Assembly (NCBI RefSeq): GCF_022581195.2
Contig: NC_061480.1
Coordinates: 62,001-126,000 of the forward strand
Direction of reading: 5' to 3'
DNA from: Helicoverpa zea
Lineage: Eukaryota; Arthropoda; Insecta; Lepidoptera; Noctuidae
DNA: 64,000 nt
Shown: one piece after another, positions 31,265-40,958 of the stretch
How positions within the stretch are numbered: position 1 is the first letter of the stretch
Layout of the letters: the number at the start of each line of letters is the position of its first letter
Notes under the pieces: model-generated
The model's input: the letters and a program-made list of their open reading frames with translations, nothing else
What the model was told of the DNA's origin: nothing
Databases searched by the model: none
Made by a program: the position numbers and the translations under genes

Positions 31265-31820
31265 TATAAAAGTCGGGGTGGCCTAGTGGGTAAAGGACCA
31301 ACCTCTCAAGTATGAGGGCGCGGGTTCGATCCCAGGTCAGGCAAGTACCAATGCAACTTTTCTAAGTTTGTATGTACTTTCTAAGTATATCTTAAGGTGT
31401 CTACACACCAAAGCCGCAGATGCCGGCGGCACAGCCCGGCGGCCCAACCCGCCGGCCGTATTTTGTACAATCATGCGGCATGATTGAACAAAATACGGCC
31501 GGCGGCTTGGGCCGCCGGGCTGTGCCGCCGGCATCAGCGGCTTTGGTGTGTAGACACCATTAGACACCATTGACTGTGTTTCGGATGGCACGTTAAACTG
31601 TAGGTCCCGGCTGTCATTGAACATCCTTGGCAGTCGTTACGGGTAGTCAGAATCCAGTAAGTCTGACACCAGTCTAACCAAGGGGTATCAGGTTGCCCAG
31701 GTAACTGGGTTGAGGAGGTCAGATAGGCAGTCGCTTCTTGTAAAGCACTGGTACTCAGCTGAATCCGGTTAGACTGGAAGCCGACCCCAACATGATTGGG
31801 AAAAGGCTCGGAGGATGAAC
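31265..31820 (+). mobile_element. tRNA-headed SINE, interrupted by a palindromic MITE
   Basis: The head has Pol III A- and B-box-like sequence (TGGCCTAGTGGG and GGTTCGATCCC). The body carries GTGTTTCGGATGGCACGTTA. The tail contains AGTAAGTCTGACACCAGTCT and GGCTCGGAGGATGA. The MITE at 31395-31559 splits head from body. Other copies: 36228-40450 (split by a LINE), 47815-48227 and 49160-49371 (tails). Some tails end in GATGAT repeats, as in RTE-mobilised SINEs. Confidence 0.75.
31395..31559. mobile_element. Near-perfect palindromic MITE with TTA duplication
   Basis: A 165-bp element with arms of about 75 bp. Ends (A/T)GGTGTCTACACACCAAAGC. TTA on both sides (31392-31394, 31560-31562). The related SINE at about 40186-40200 gives the empty site with TTA once. 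The 3-bp TTA duplication points to PIF/Harbinger. Confidence 0.8.
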
Positions 31821-31927
31821 ATGAGCTATATATTTTATCCCGGTACGGGCAGTCGTTCCCACGGGACGCGGATTAAGTCGCGGGAAAACGGCTAAACATA
31901 CGGCAAGGATTTCTTATACAATTATAA

Positions 31928-32228
31928 TTGACTTCCTCGTTGGTCTAGTAGTCGCAAGCGCAACTGCTATGACTGAGGGTTCGATTCCCGGGTCGGGCCG
32001 AAATCGCTTTGTGGGTTTTCTTAAAAACTTTCACAAAGAAGCCCGAAGTCTGGAAGCTGGTGGCTGATACATCCGTGCATCGAAGAGCACGTCAATGTGG
32101 GTCCTCCGCCTAAACTCTCCGGTCGTGTCGGATTGCCGTCCCATCGGCCCTTGAGAGTGAAGGAATAGCGAGAGCACTTGTGTCCAAGCAAATGCTTGTG
32201 CACTTTAATGTCTCACGAGGCTGGCATA
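31928..32228 (+). mobile_element. Second tRNA-derived SINE family, plus copy
   Basis: The head has TTGGTCTAGTAGTCGC and GGTTCGATTCCCGGG boxes, then GTGGGTTTTCTTAAAAAC. It ends in AATGCTTGTGCAC. Two minus copies lie at 32858-33102 and 33976-34292. Confidence 0.7.
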
Positions 32229-32414
32229 TCTATACTAATATGCTAAGCTGAAGAGTTTGTTTGAACGCGCTAATCTCAGGAACTACTGGTCCGATTTGAA
32301 AATTTCTTTCAGTGTTAGATAGCCCATTTATCGAGGAAGGCTATAGGCTACTTTTTATGCCGGTACGGGAAGTAGTTCCCACAGGATGCGGGTGAAACCG
32401 CTGGCAGAAGCTAG
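32229..32414 (+). mobile_element. Helitron-like mini-element
   Basis: Begins TCTATACTAATA, ends GCAGAAGCTAG, and lies between A (32228) and T (32415) with no duplication: the Helitron border pattern (TC...CTAG between A and T). A close relative lies at 40771-40958 and a distant one at 33249-33461. Confidence 0.55.
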
Positions 32415-32857
32415 TCGCCTTATATGAGAACAGCCGCCGTTGCTGAAATCAGCATCATCATAATGTGTAATGTTGTACCTTAATAATATCTGCTCAGTAT
32501 TCAGCTATGTTCACGCAGTTGCAGCGGCGCTGTGCTCGCGCCCGCTTCTCATTTACTCCTGTCTGCGGAGAACTCGTCCGGTATTCATTTGAAATTCATA
32601 TACATACAAATATTAGACATTGTAAATAGATTTTTGATGATTATTTATTTGTTACTACTAGCGCCATCTGTGATTTTTGCTGCCAAACATATGTAACTTC
32701 GGTAAACATGATATTTATTTTGTTCGGAGCGTTTTTATTTTAAAATAATGCGACTTGGAGTTTGCTATGCTTTCATGGCAAATGTCTATGATGTTATGCC
32801 CTCCTACCCGATTAGCAACGGCTGTTTTCATATACTAAGTAGATTAGCCAACTGCGC

Positions 32858-33102
32858 AGGAAATTATAGTGCACAAGCATTTGGACAGAAACAGGTGCAC
32901 TGACTATTCCTTCATTCTCATAGCCCGATGTGACGGCAATCCGACACTCCCAGAGAGAGCTCATTTATTTTTTCCAAGCTCCAAACTGATTTGTGAGTTT
33001 CTACAACTCACAAAGCGATTTCAGCCCGACCCGGGAATCGAACCCGAGACCTCGTGTACAGTAGCCGCGCTATGTGACAGCAGACCAACTGCGCAACATG
33101 TG
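32858..33102 (-). mobile_element. tRNA-derived SINE, minus copy
   Basis: Reverse complement of the 31928-32228 family, with the B box GGTTCGATTCCCGGG on the minus strand near 33030-33045. Between 32415 and 32857 is AT-rich sequence without a gene. Confidence 0.65.
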
Positions 33103-33248
33103 AACTGTAGTATTTGAGATGGTATTCTTTAATATTGGTAGTATCATGAAGATATTTATATTTTGTATCAGACCCTGCAAAACACAATAAACAGCCACAA
33201 ATATTTAAGCACCTGTGCCTTTTAAGAAAAAAGTTTTGAACTTGGATA

Positions 33249-33461
33249 TCCCTACTAATGTTATAAATGCGAAAGTAACTCTGTCTGTCTGTTACGCTTT
33301 CACATCTAAACCACTGAACTGATTTTAATAAAATTTGGTACAGAGATAGAGTTGACCTTGAGAAAGAACATAGGATAGTTTTTATCCCGGACTTTTGAAG
33401 AATTCCCTTGGAAATGCGATATAACGGAACGCTACGAGCAGAAGCCGCGGGCGGAAGCTAG
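33249..33461 (+). mobile_element. Helitron-like mini-element, divergent
   Basis: TC at 33249, CTAG at 33458-33461, flanked by A and T. The 3' end GCGGGCGGAAGCTAG is shared with related elements. Confidence 0.5.
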
Positions 33462-33597
33462 TTTAAAATATGCCAAAAAAATTAATACTCACTGCAGGGA
33501 TTTGACCCTAAGTAACAGCCTTACGAGCCGATTGAGCATAACGCAAGCAATGCATGCCGCGGTCAATCCGTGGATGGGTGACCATTGACCATCATCA

Positions 33598-33690
33598 TCT
33601 TCATCATCAGCCTATCGCAGTCCACTGCTGGACATAGGCCTCTCCAAGTGCACGCCACTGAGATCGATTTTCGGCTACCATTGACCATGT
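33598..33690 (-). repeat. RTE-like LINE 3' scrap
   Basis: CATCATC followed by CCACTGCTGGACATAGGCCT is the reversed end of a common insect RTE-type repeat. A second scrap lies at 40474-40530. Just upstream (33500-33592) GGATGGGTGACC marks a 5S-like SINE head. Confidence 0.55.
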
Positions 33691-33975
33691 ATGTATGTCA
33701 TAAATAATTCTTCGGTGTTCCAGTGGTAGCATTTGTTTAGCAGGCGTTATTGGTAGCAAAAGCAAAATGGTCAGACAAGAGTCCTACTGAGAGGTATTTG
33801 GGTTGCCCAGGTAACTAAGGGGTCAGATAGGCAGACGCATTATGTGGCACTCCTGATATTCGGTGGTTAGAGTGGCAGCTAAAGCCACTCTAACGTTTTG
33901 ATAAGAGTCGAGGCGGAAAATAAGTAATGGCGTCCACGGCCGATTTCGGCCACGGCGGCTGTTCTCATTTTAAAG

Positions 33976-34292
33976 AGATCAGCCAGCTGCGCAGGACATA
34001 TTATAGTGTACGAGCATTTGCGCAGACACAGGTGCACTCACTATTCCTTCACTCTCATAACCCGATGGGACAGTAATCCGACACGACCAGAAAGAGCAGG
34101 CGGCAGAGGCGCAGGACCGACATTTACGCGCTCTCCGATGCACGGGTGAGTTAATCACCAACTTCCAGACTACGGGCTGCTTTGTGAAAGTTTAAGAAAA
34201 CCCGCAGTGATTTCGGCCAAACCAGGGAATCGAACCCGAGACCTCGAGCACAGCAGAAGCGCTTACGACCACTGGACCAACGAGGCAGTCAC
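33976..34292 (-). mobile_element. tRNA-derived SINE, minus copy
   Basis: The minus strand starts GCCTCGTTGGTCCAGTGG (A box) with GGTTCGATTCCC near 34235-34225. Longer than its partner at 32858-33102. Confidence 0.65.
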
Positions 34293-34554
34293 AGGTGCAG
34301 TCGAGTAAGTAAAAGAAATACTGATACACACCTGCATCTGAAGATCAGCAGTTGTGACCGACAGCCATCTTCGGTAACTGTCGGCTGCTCTCGGCTCCGC
34401 TCGGCTTAGCTCGTGTCTGCATTCACTGGCGCTTCTAACGAGGACTTGTGATGTGTGAGTGTCCTTCTGAAATTCATTAGCATGAAAATATTAGATGTTT
34501 TAGTCGTTTGAGAATCCAAATTCTCATGGCTTTAGTCAAAGCTGCGTAGATAAT

Positions 34555-34800
34555 GAGGTTAAGCAACGCTTAACAAGGTCGGTCTGTGGATGGGTGACCA
34601 TCTTGTCATGACAAGTTCTTCCGTGTTCTGGAAGGCACGATAAATTGCTGGATCCCAGCTATCATTTGAGCATCTTTGGGAAGTCTTTATGGGTAGTCAG
34701 TCAGAACCAAAAAGTCTGACAATTGATTATTACCAAACGGTATCAGGGTGTCCAAATAACTTGGTTGAGGTCAGATAGGCAGTAGCTCCACTAAACTGGA
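34555..34800 (+). mobile_element. 5S rRNA-headed SINE
   Basis: The head reads GGTTAAGCAACG and then GGATGGGTGACC, the core of the internal promoter region of 5S rRNA genes, as in SINE3-type elements. It continues into the same body and tail (GGAAGGCACGATAAATT, GGGTAGTCAG, GAGGTCAGATAGGCAGT) found behind the tRNA-like head at 31265-31820. Confidence 0.6.
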
Positions 34801-35052
34801 AGGCAACACAGTTGGCAAAATTCTTGGGAGACAACGTGATTTGAGGATCAAAGTAATTTACCACCAGCTTCTGCCAGCAGCTCCACTCACATCCTAAAGG
34901 ATATACTTTGTGCACCCAGATTAGACTTAATTCATATATTTATGACAAATGGGTTATAAATTGAAATAATTTTTGATCAGTTATTTGTCCGGTATCAGAA
35001 CAACAACCAGGCCGGCAGTTGGCCGATTGTTTAGTCTGTGTGTGCATACTAA

Positions 35053-35215
35053 GGGTCAATTCCCACTGAAAGAGCAGCGGCCGGCAGCGGCCGTAAGAGC
35101 ACGGAAAATGTAAGAGCGCGGCGCGGTGCGGCGCCGCGCGGCCCGCCGCGCTCGCGCTCAATCCCTTGCAATTACGGCCGCTGCCGGCCGCTGCTCTTTC
35201 AGTGGGAATTGACCC
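35053..35215. mobile_element. GC-rich PIF/Harbinger-type MITE
   Basis: 163 bp; ends GGGTCAATTCCCACTGAAAG and the reverse complement; TAA on both sides (35050-35052, 35216-35218). Uninterrupted relative of 24179-24576. Confidence 0.85.
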
Positions 35216-35399
35216 TAAATGGATAACAAAGTGATATAATGAGGTATGTAATAGTGCAACTTGCTGAACATACTTCCTAAAGCTACTTAACACATGGTAA
35301 AGATAAAATACTGACCGTTTCAATTACACTTCCAGGTTTTCCTCAGCACTCTGAACAACAGTAAATAATTACAGGCTGGTGTATTCCTTCCGCAGGCAG

Positions 35400-35900
35400 T
35401 ACACCAGGGTGAATTGCCTGACAACTTGAAAGCCGGGACTGCACGAGCTGTTCTGAGCTCTGATGTCTAGCAGACACTCATGCAAAGCTCGATGGCCTGG
35501 TAGGGACACCTTCAGTGGATCTCGCTATTGACATCTTTTATACAGCCAAAATCAAACTGTGGCACTTTGTCACGTAAAATTTTACAGTGTGTCGAAGCTA
35601 GCAGCATAATTCTCGATGATAGCAGCAATGGTGGCTTTGTGTATCGCTGGTTCGGTGACACTGAGCTTGCCAACAAGCTGTGTGGAGCGGGCAGACCAGT
35701 GCTCGAAGCTATGGCAGCTGGAGTTGTGGTTGCAAGTGCACATGCTCTCTGGGCACTGCAGCACCTGTAACATGGTACCAAATTAAGCACGCGGTACACA
35801 AATGCCACAGACTTCTAAGCCAATGCACGTTTCCATCATCAGATCCTGTCCTGATGACTATGGGACCACCTGGGAAGTATACCCTATCAAACAAATAAAC
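35400..35900. other. Unrecognised non-repetitive block, open on both strands
   Basis: GC content and codon-like texture differ from the surrounding repeats. The plus strand is open for 81 codons at 35528-35770, and the minus strand for 98 codons at 35512-35808. A minus-strand acceptor-like CATGTTACAG ends at about 35767, before an open 60-codon stretch to TAA near 35582. I recognise no family and cannot choose a strand; it could be host exon sequence or a retrocopy. Confidence 0.25.
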
Positions 35901-36495
35901 AATTTTGCAAATTGTTCCAGGCGTAATCGATGAACATACATTAATTCAGAAAGCACTAAAACCTTCTAAATGTAACAAATACTTTTCTGAAAACCGCATC
36001 CAAATTGCTTCAGCCAAACACGATATTGCGGACAAACATACATACACACAATGAAACTGAGAACTTCTTTTCTTGAAGTAGGTTAAAAAGTTTCAATATC
36101 CAACCTGGTTATTACTTCTTAATGCTTTAAGAGAAGTATTGACAAATATTGATGCAGGCAGGCAATATTATAAAGAGGGAAAAATTTTATTTATGTTGGT
36201 TTGTTTGTAACGGATAAAGTAACGGAAAAGTCGTGGTGGCCTAGTGGGCAAAGAACCAACCTCTCGAGTATGAGGGCGCAGGTTCGATTCCAGGTCAGGC
36301 AAGTACCAATGCAAGTTTTCTAAGTTTGCATGTACTTTCTAAGTACCTATATCTTACACACCAATTTTTTTTTTTTTTTTTTTTCCTCAATCCTGCTTAG
36401 CACAGCAATCTGTTTTTCCACATTTAGCTGTTATTTTCTTTGACCTCAGCCTGAGTGTGTCTTTAATTTAAAGAGGGGTCCATTGACTTCACTCT

Positions 36496-39111
36496 TTATA
36501 ATGTTGGAAAACGGTTTTTGAGGGAGGGAACACTGTTTCTCCTCAGTCTTGAGTGCTGAACGCTGCCAGTGCCTGTTAGTTTAGTAGCTGAGGCATTTAC
36601 ATGTTTCGATAACTTGGTCTGATACTTGGAACTTCTGATGGAGATTTCTTGTTTCACCGTATTAAGATTTAGATCTCGTAAAATATATTTATTGCTGATG
36701 CATTTAGGTATGTTATACATGCACCTAATGCTCTTGGTTTGGAATCTTTCCAAGATATCAATATTGCTGCTGGATGCTGTGCCCCATAGTTCGATGCCGT
36801 ACGTCCATACTGGCTTGAGGATTGCTTTGTAGATTAGCATTTTGCTTTCATTAGACAGTTGGGATTTTTTGCCTACCAACCAATACAAGCTTCGGAATTT
36901 TGTATCCAGTTGCTTCCGCTTAGTCCAGATGTGACTTTTCCATGTCAGTCTCCTATCTAAGTGCATACCGAGATACTTGACGTTGTCAGAGTGCGGTATT
37001 TGCTCTCCGTTAAGGGTAACTGGTGGGCAATCGCCTTTTCTAAGAGTGAAGGTGACATGGACCGATTTACTGTTGTTTGCCTTTATTCTCCATAACCCTA
37101 GCCATTCTTCAATTTCTATGAGATGCCTTTGTAGCGTTGCTGATGCGGATGCAGCCTCGGTGTTCACCGATAATATAGCAGTATCATCTGCATACGTGGC
37201 TATCATAGTATCTTCTTTTATTGGTATATCAGCAGTAAATATGAGGTATAGAACTGGGCCTAAAATACTGCCCTGTGGGACTCCTGAGCTAATGTCATAT
37301 AGCTCTGATGTTTCATTTTGAACTTTTACCTCAAAGCACCTTTTATTTAAGTAGCTTGCCAAAATGGAGTAGAATGAGTGTGGTAGCTGATTTTTTATTT
37401 TGTAAAGAAGACCCATGTGCCAAACCCTATCAAAGGCCTGACTTATGTCCAAGAAAACTGCTGAACAAAACTGCTTGTTTTCAATAGTTTGGCTTATGGT
37501 GTTTGATATTCTGTGCACCTGTTCTATAGTACCATGTTTCTGTCTAAAGCCAAATTGGTGTTCTGGGAGAATTTCTTCTAAGTGGGCGTACATTCTGTTG
37601 AGTATTATTTGCTCAAAAAGTTTACCCAAGAGAGGGAGGAGACTAATAGGTCTGTATGATAAGGTTTCCTCTACTGGTTTGCCCGGTTTAGGCACCATTA
37701 CCACCTGTGCTATCTTCCACTGGGATGGGAAATGGCTCAGTCTTAGGCATGAATTAAAGAGCATCACCAGAAACATTATGCCCTTCTTCGGGAGGTTCTT
37801 TATTAGGGTCGAATCAATTTGATCATACCCTGGCGCTTTTCCAGTGGGTAGTGATATAATTTCTCTAGAAATTTCTTTAGGGGTTGCTGCTCTTAGTGGT
37901 AGGCATAATTGGTTGGGTGATTGAAGGAAATCCCTAATTTCTTTATCCTTTTCTTCATTCCTAGTCTCAAGAGGGGTGAAGACATCTTTGAGGTGAACAG
38001 CAAAAGCTGTCGCTTTTTCATAATTTGATCTGGCCCAGGTGTTATCTCTTTTTTTGATTGGCGGGATGTGGTTTACAGGTCGTTTGAGGTTTTTAGTCGC
38101 GCGCCACAGTGAATAATTAGTGTCTTTGTTAGGAGTCAGGCGAGTTAAGTAGTTTTGAAAGCTGAGATTTTCATAGTCGCTAATCATTTTCTTCAATTCC
38201 TCTGAGGCTCTATTTAATTTGGTTTTATCCGAAGGATATCTAGTCCTATGCCACTCTTTCCTTAATTTTCTCCTCGCTAGTGCTTTCATTACTACTTTCT
38301 TTGGATATTCTCTATGAGGGCGATTTGTATTTTTTGTAGGGGTTGTTTTGATGGCTGCCATATGAATTATGTAGTTGAATTTTTCAATACTGTTTTCAAT
38401 ATCCTCTGTTGTTTTCAATTTAATGTTTAGTTCTAGGTTTTGAGAGATGATGTCCTTGTATTTGTCCCAATCAGTGTTTTGATTGTATATTCGTGTCGAT
38501 GGCTCAGAGGGAATGGCAACTTTTGTTTGATTAAGAATAACCGGGGAGTGGTCTGACGATAGGTCCTCACATTTCTCTATTTTAGTGTAGTTCCTGCTGA
38601 TATTCTTTATTATATAAAAGTCCAATAGATCAGGTATTTTGTTTAAATCCTTTGGCCAGTATGTAGGCTCACCGTGAGATATGCAATCAAGGTTCATATC
38701 TACTGTGGCTTTGTATAGTTGTCTACCCTTCGGGTTGATTAATCGGGAGCCCCAGTAGGTATGCTTGGAGTTCCAATCTCCTCCACTTATAAATGTCGGT
38801 CCTAGCTCCGCAAAAAATGTTTTAAATTCTTCCGCACTGATAGAGTGTCTTGGTGGGCAGTAAACTGCAGCAATAGTTGTATCTGAATTTTTGTAATTTA
38901 ATTTGATCATAGTTGCTTGAATTTTATCTGTTTTGTATGGGTTTAAGGCATAATGCTTGATATTTTTTCTCACTATAACCGCAGTCCCACCGTGTGAATT
39001 TCCAGAAGGGTGGTCAGTTCTATAGGTTGTGTAGTTTTTAAATGTGATGTATGACCTCGGAGTTAGTCTTGTTTCGGAAATCAAAGCTATGTCAATTTTC
39101 TCCATTTCCAT
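36496..39111 (-). CDS. Jockey ORF2: AP-endonuclease and reverse transcriptase
   Basis: 871 residues from the first in-frame ATG. The frame is open further upstream to at least 39170 and there encodes LRILTWNANGI, the first endonuclease motif with its metal-binding asparagine, so real translation probably begins upstream of this ATG by reinitiation or a -1 shift from ORF1. Endonuclease motifs: ISETRL, GGDWNSKHTYWGS (about 107), SSDHSPVI. RT motifs: YRPISLLPLLGKLFEQ, FGFRQKHGTIEQV, FLDISQAFDRVWH (about 549), GVPQGSILGP, and the catalytic YADD (about 640). No RNase H domain is evident. The enzyme nicks chromosomal DNA and reverse transcribes its own RNA at the nick. Confidence 0.93.
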   Translation of the reverse strand: MEMEKIDIALISETRLTPRSYITFKNYTTYRTDHPSGNSHGGTAVIVRKNIKHYALNPYKTDKIQATMIKLNYKNSDTTIAAVYCPPRHSISAEEFKTFFAELGPTFISGGDWNSKHTYWGSRLINPKGRQLYKATVDMNLDCISHGEPTYWPKDLNKIPDLLDFYIIKNISRNYTKIEKCEDLSSDHSPVILNQTKVAIPSEPSTRIYNQNTDWDKYKDIISQNLELNIKLKTTEDIENSIEKFNYIIHMAAIKTTPTKNTNRPHREYPKKVVMKALARRKLRKEWHRTRYPSDKTKLNRASEELKKMISDYENLSFQNYLTRLTPNKDTNYSLWRATKNLKRPVNHIPPIKKRDNTWARSNYEKATAFAVHLKDVFTPLETRNEEKDKEIRDFLQSPNQLCLPLRAATPKEISREIISLPTGKAPGYDQIDSTLIKNLPKKGIMFLVMLFNSCLRLSHFPSQWKIAQVVMVPKPGKPVEETLSYRPISLLPLLGKLFEQIILNRMYAHLEEILPEHQFGFRQKHGTIEQVHRISNTISQTIENKQFCSAVFLDISQAFDRVWHMGLLYKIKNQLPHSFYSILASYLNKRCFEVKVQNETSELYDISSGVPQGSILGPVLYLIFTADIPIKEDTMIATYADDTAILSVNTEAASASATLQRHLIEIEEWLGLWRIKANNSKSVHVTFTLRKGDCPPVTLNGEQIPHSDNVKYLGMHLDRRLTWKSHIWTKRKQLDTKFRSLYWLVGKKSQLSNESKMLIYKAILKPVWTYGIELWGTASSSNIDILERFQTKSIRCMYNIPKCISNKYILRDLNLNTVKQEISIRSSKYQTKLSKHVNASATKLTGTGSVQHSRLRRNSVPSLKNRFPTL

Positions 39112-39176
39112 GAAAAGCTCAAGTTCTTGTCGTCTAGTAGTTATCCCGTTGGCATTCCATGTGAGTATACGGAGGT

Positions 39177-40091
39177 TTATGCCCTCTGTGAGACCAGTCC
39201 TGTGATTAGTTGGACCATCCGGTCCATCATGCTGTCCATCATGGTTTTCATGATTTCTTGGAATCGATTGAACATTATGTCTAACATTTTAGTAATGTTT
39301 GGTCCATTGTCCGTCAAGTTGTCATTTATTTGTTTTTCTTGTAATGTGTACAATGATTGGTCGGTCAGGTTTTTGGATTCTTTTCTATGTCTTAGTGCGT
39401 CGGAATAGCTTCTCGGTTGAGCTGAGGGTTGGGGTTCTTCTGGGGTAGCTTTTGGCTGGTGGGTGTGAACGAAAGTTGCTTTGTTGGAGTCTGGTTTTAC
39501 TTTAATTTTTAATATTCTCTCTTTATATTCTTTATATTTGTTGCATCCTCTGTAACTAGCTGGGTGACTACCTTGGCAATTTGCGCATACAGCGTCTGTT
39601 TCAGGAAGTTTTGTGCAAGTAGCTGTTGGGTGGTCATTTCCGCACTTGACACATCTGAAGGGACGAAAACATTGATTTTTGCTGTGCCCAAATCTTTGGC
39701 ATCTCTTACATTGTATAACTTCTCTTTTCTTGTATGGTGCCTCAATTGTAACTTTAACCTGACCGATGTGTCTTATATTGAATATATCTTTGTTGTTAGG
39801 CCGCTGTTCTATATCCACAAAGTAAAGTGGGAGTTTTTGTTTTGTTGTGCGGTGTTGCACGTTCACGACTTGTCTCACTTCGTGCCCATTGTCCTGGAGT
39901 TCTGCTTTAATAAGTGATATATCTTCGGATGCATGTAAGCCTCGGATAACCACTCGGTACGCTCTCTCACTTTTTAATTTATATGTGTAGTGGTGTATTT
40001 CTTTCTCAATAAGGTAATCTCTTATTATTTTATAAGTCTCGATGTCGCTTGGGATAAGCTTGATGATATGCCCTGATCTAAGTGTAGTCAT
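39177..40091 (-). CDS. Jockey ORF1: gag-like RNA-binding protein
   Basis: 304 residues from ATG 40091. A PRE_C2HC-like region (about 50-115, RVVIRGLHASEDISLIKAEL) precedes three CCHC knuckles at about 122-170 (CKRCQRFGHSKNQC, CVKCGNDHPTATC, CANCQGSHPASYRGC). The tail is rich in methionine and charged residues. The stop TAA (39179-39177) lies inside the open ORF2 frame, which is -1 relative to ORF1. Expected to package the LINE RNA. Confidence 0.92.
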   Translation of the reverse strand: MTTLRSGHIIKLIPSDIETYKIIRDYLIEKEIHHYTYKLKSERAYRVVIRGLHASEDISLIKAELQDNGHEVRQVVNVQHRTTKQKLPLYFVDIEQRPNNKDIFNIRHIGQVKVTIEAPYKKREVIQCKRCQRFGHSKNQCFRPFRCVKCGNDHPTATCTKLPETDAVCANCQGSHPASYRGCNKYKEYKERILKIKVKPDSNKATFVHTHQPKATPEEPQPSAQPRSYSDALRHRKESKNLTDQSLYTLQEKQINDNLTDNGPNITKMLDIMFNRFQEIMKTMMDSMMDRMVQLITGLVSQRA

Positions 40092-40473
40092 TTGATATTT
40101 ATCTGGGTTTACTGCCTTATTTAGGATGTCTCTCAGCGGGATTATGTCGATTACTCCTGTGATAAAGATCGGCTCTGGTTTTGGGTCTTACACACCAATG
40201 ACTGTGTTTCGGATGGCACGTTAAACATTGGTCCTGGCTGTCATTGAACATCCGTGGCAGTCGTTACGGGTAGTCAGAAGCCAGTAAGTCTGACACCAGT
40301 CTAACCAAAGGGTATTGTGGGTTGCCCGGGTAACTGGGTTGAGGAGGTCAGATAGGCAGTCGCTTCTTGTAAAGCACTGGTACCCAGCTGAATCCGGTAA
40401 GACTGGAAGCCGACCCCAACATAGTTTGGGAAAAGGCTCGGAGGATGAGGTTTGTAACGGATAAAGTAAAAAA

Positions 40474-40530
40474 CTACTTTCATCATCATCATCTCAGCCA
40501 TAGGACGTCCACTGCTGAACATAGGCCTCC
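40474..40530 (-). repeat. RTE-like LINE 3' scrap
   Basis: CATCATCATC then GGACGTCCACTGCTGAACAT, matching 33598-33690. 40531-40770 has no recognised feature. Confidence 0.5.
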
Positions 40531-40770
40531 CCTTTAGAATCTCCATAGATAACTGTTGGAAAAACTACCGATTTGAAAAATTATTCTTCTGACGGCATAG
40601 GCCTTGGGTTTTAATCCCAGTATGGGCAGTCCTTTTAAAAGTGTAATGTTTATTTATACCTAAATTCTTAGAAAGTAAAGAATAGATTTGAAAATTAATT
40701 TACTGTTGGGAAGCTTCATACATCTCAGGGTCACAATGGCTATATTTTATCTGGGCACTGCCTAAAAGAA

Positions 40771-40958
40771 TCTATACTAATATTATAAAGCTGAAGAGTT
40801 TGTTTGTTTGAACGCGCTAATCTCAGGAACTACTGGTCCGATTTGAAATTTTCTTTCAGTGTTAGATAGCCCATTTATCGAGGAAGGCTATAGGCTACTT
40901 TTTATCCCGGTAAGGGAAGTTCCCATGGGATGCGGGTGAAACCGCTGGCAGAAGCTAG
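40771..40958 (+). mobile_element. Helitron-like mini-element
   Basis: Starts TCTATACTAATATTATAAAG, ends GCAGAAGCTAG, between A and T. Highly similar to 32229-32414 along its whole length. Confidence 0.6.

Larger units (their letters stand above)
36365..40185 (-). mobile_element. Complete Jockey-clade LINE with both ORFs open
   Basis: A 3.82-kb minus-strand element with a 94-bp 5' UTR (40185-40092), ORF1, ORF2, ~110-bp 3' UTR and a 20-base poly(A) (T run 36365-36384). TCTTACACACCAA (13-14 bp) occurs at 36352-36364 and 40186-40198 as target duplication. No stop or frameshift interrupts either ORF, so it looks young and possibly active. Confidence 0.9.
36228..40450 (+). mobile_element. tRNA-headed SINE split by a Jockey LINE
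   Basis: The head and first third lie at 36228-36364; the body and tail resume at about 40186-40450. Together they match the SINE at 31265-31820. The intervening 3.8 kb is the LINE at 36365-40185. Confidence 0.8.

Noticed and set aside
31265..31345. Functional tRNA gene
   Set aside because: A- and B-box-like sequence is present, but the acceptor arms do not pair, and the same head with the same downstream body recurs at 36228, so it is a SINE head.
31928..32010. Second tRNA gene
   Set aside because: Three copies with a shared non-tRNA tail in both orientations show a SINE family.
34555..34625. 5S rRNA gene
   Set aside because: Only the internal promoter part resembles 5S, and it runs straight into a SINE body.
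35528..35770. Glycosyltransferase-like motif (RPVLEAMAAGVVVASA)
   Set aside because: Resembles the E-x7-E region by a few residues only; flanks do not fit, and the opposite strand is equally open.
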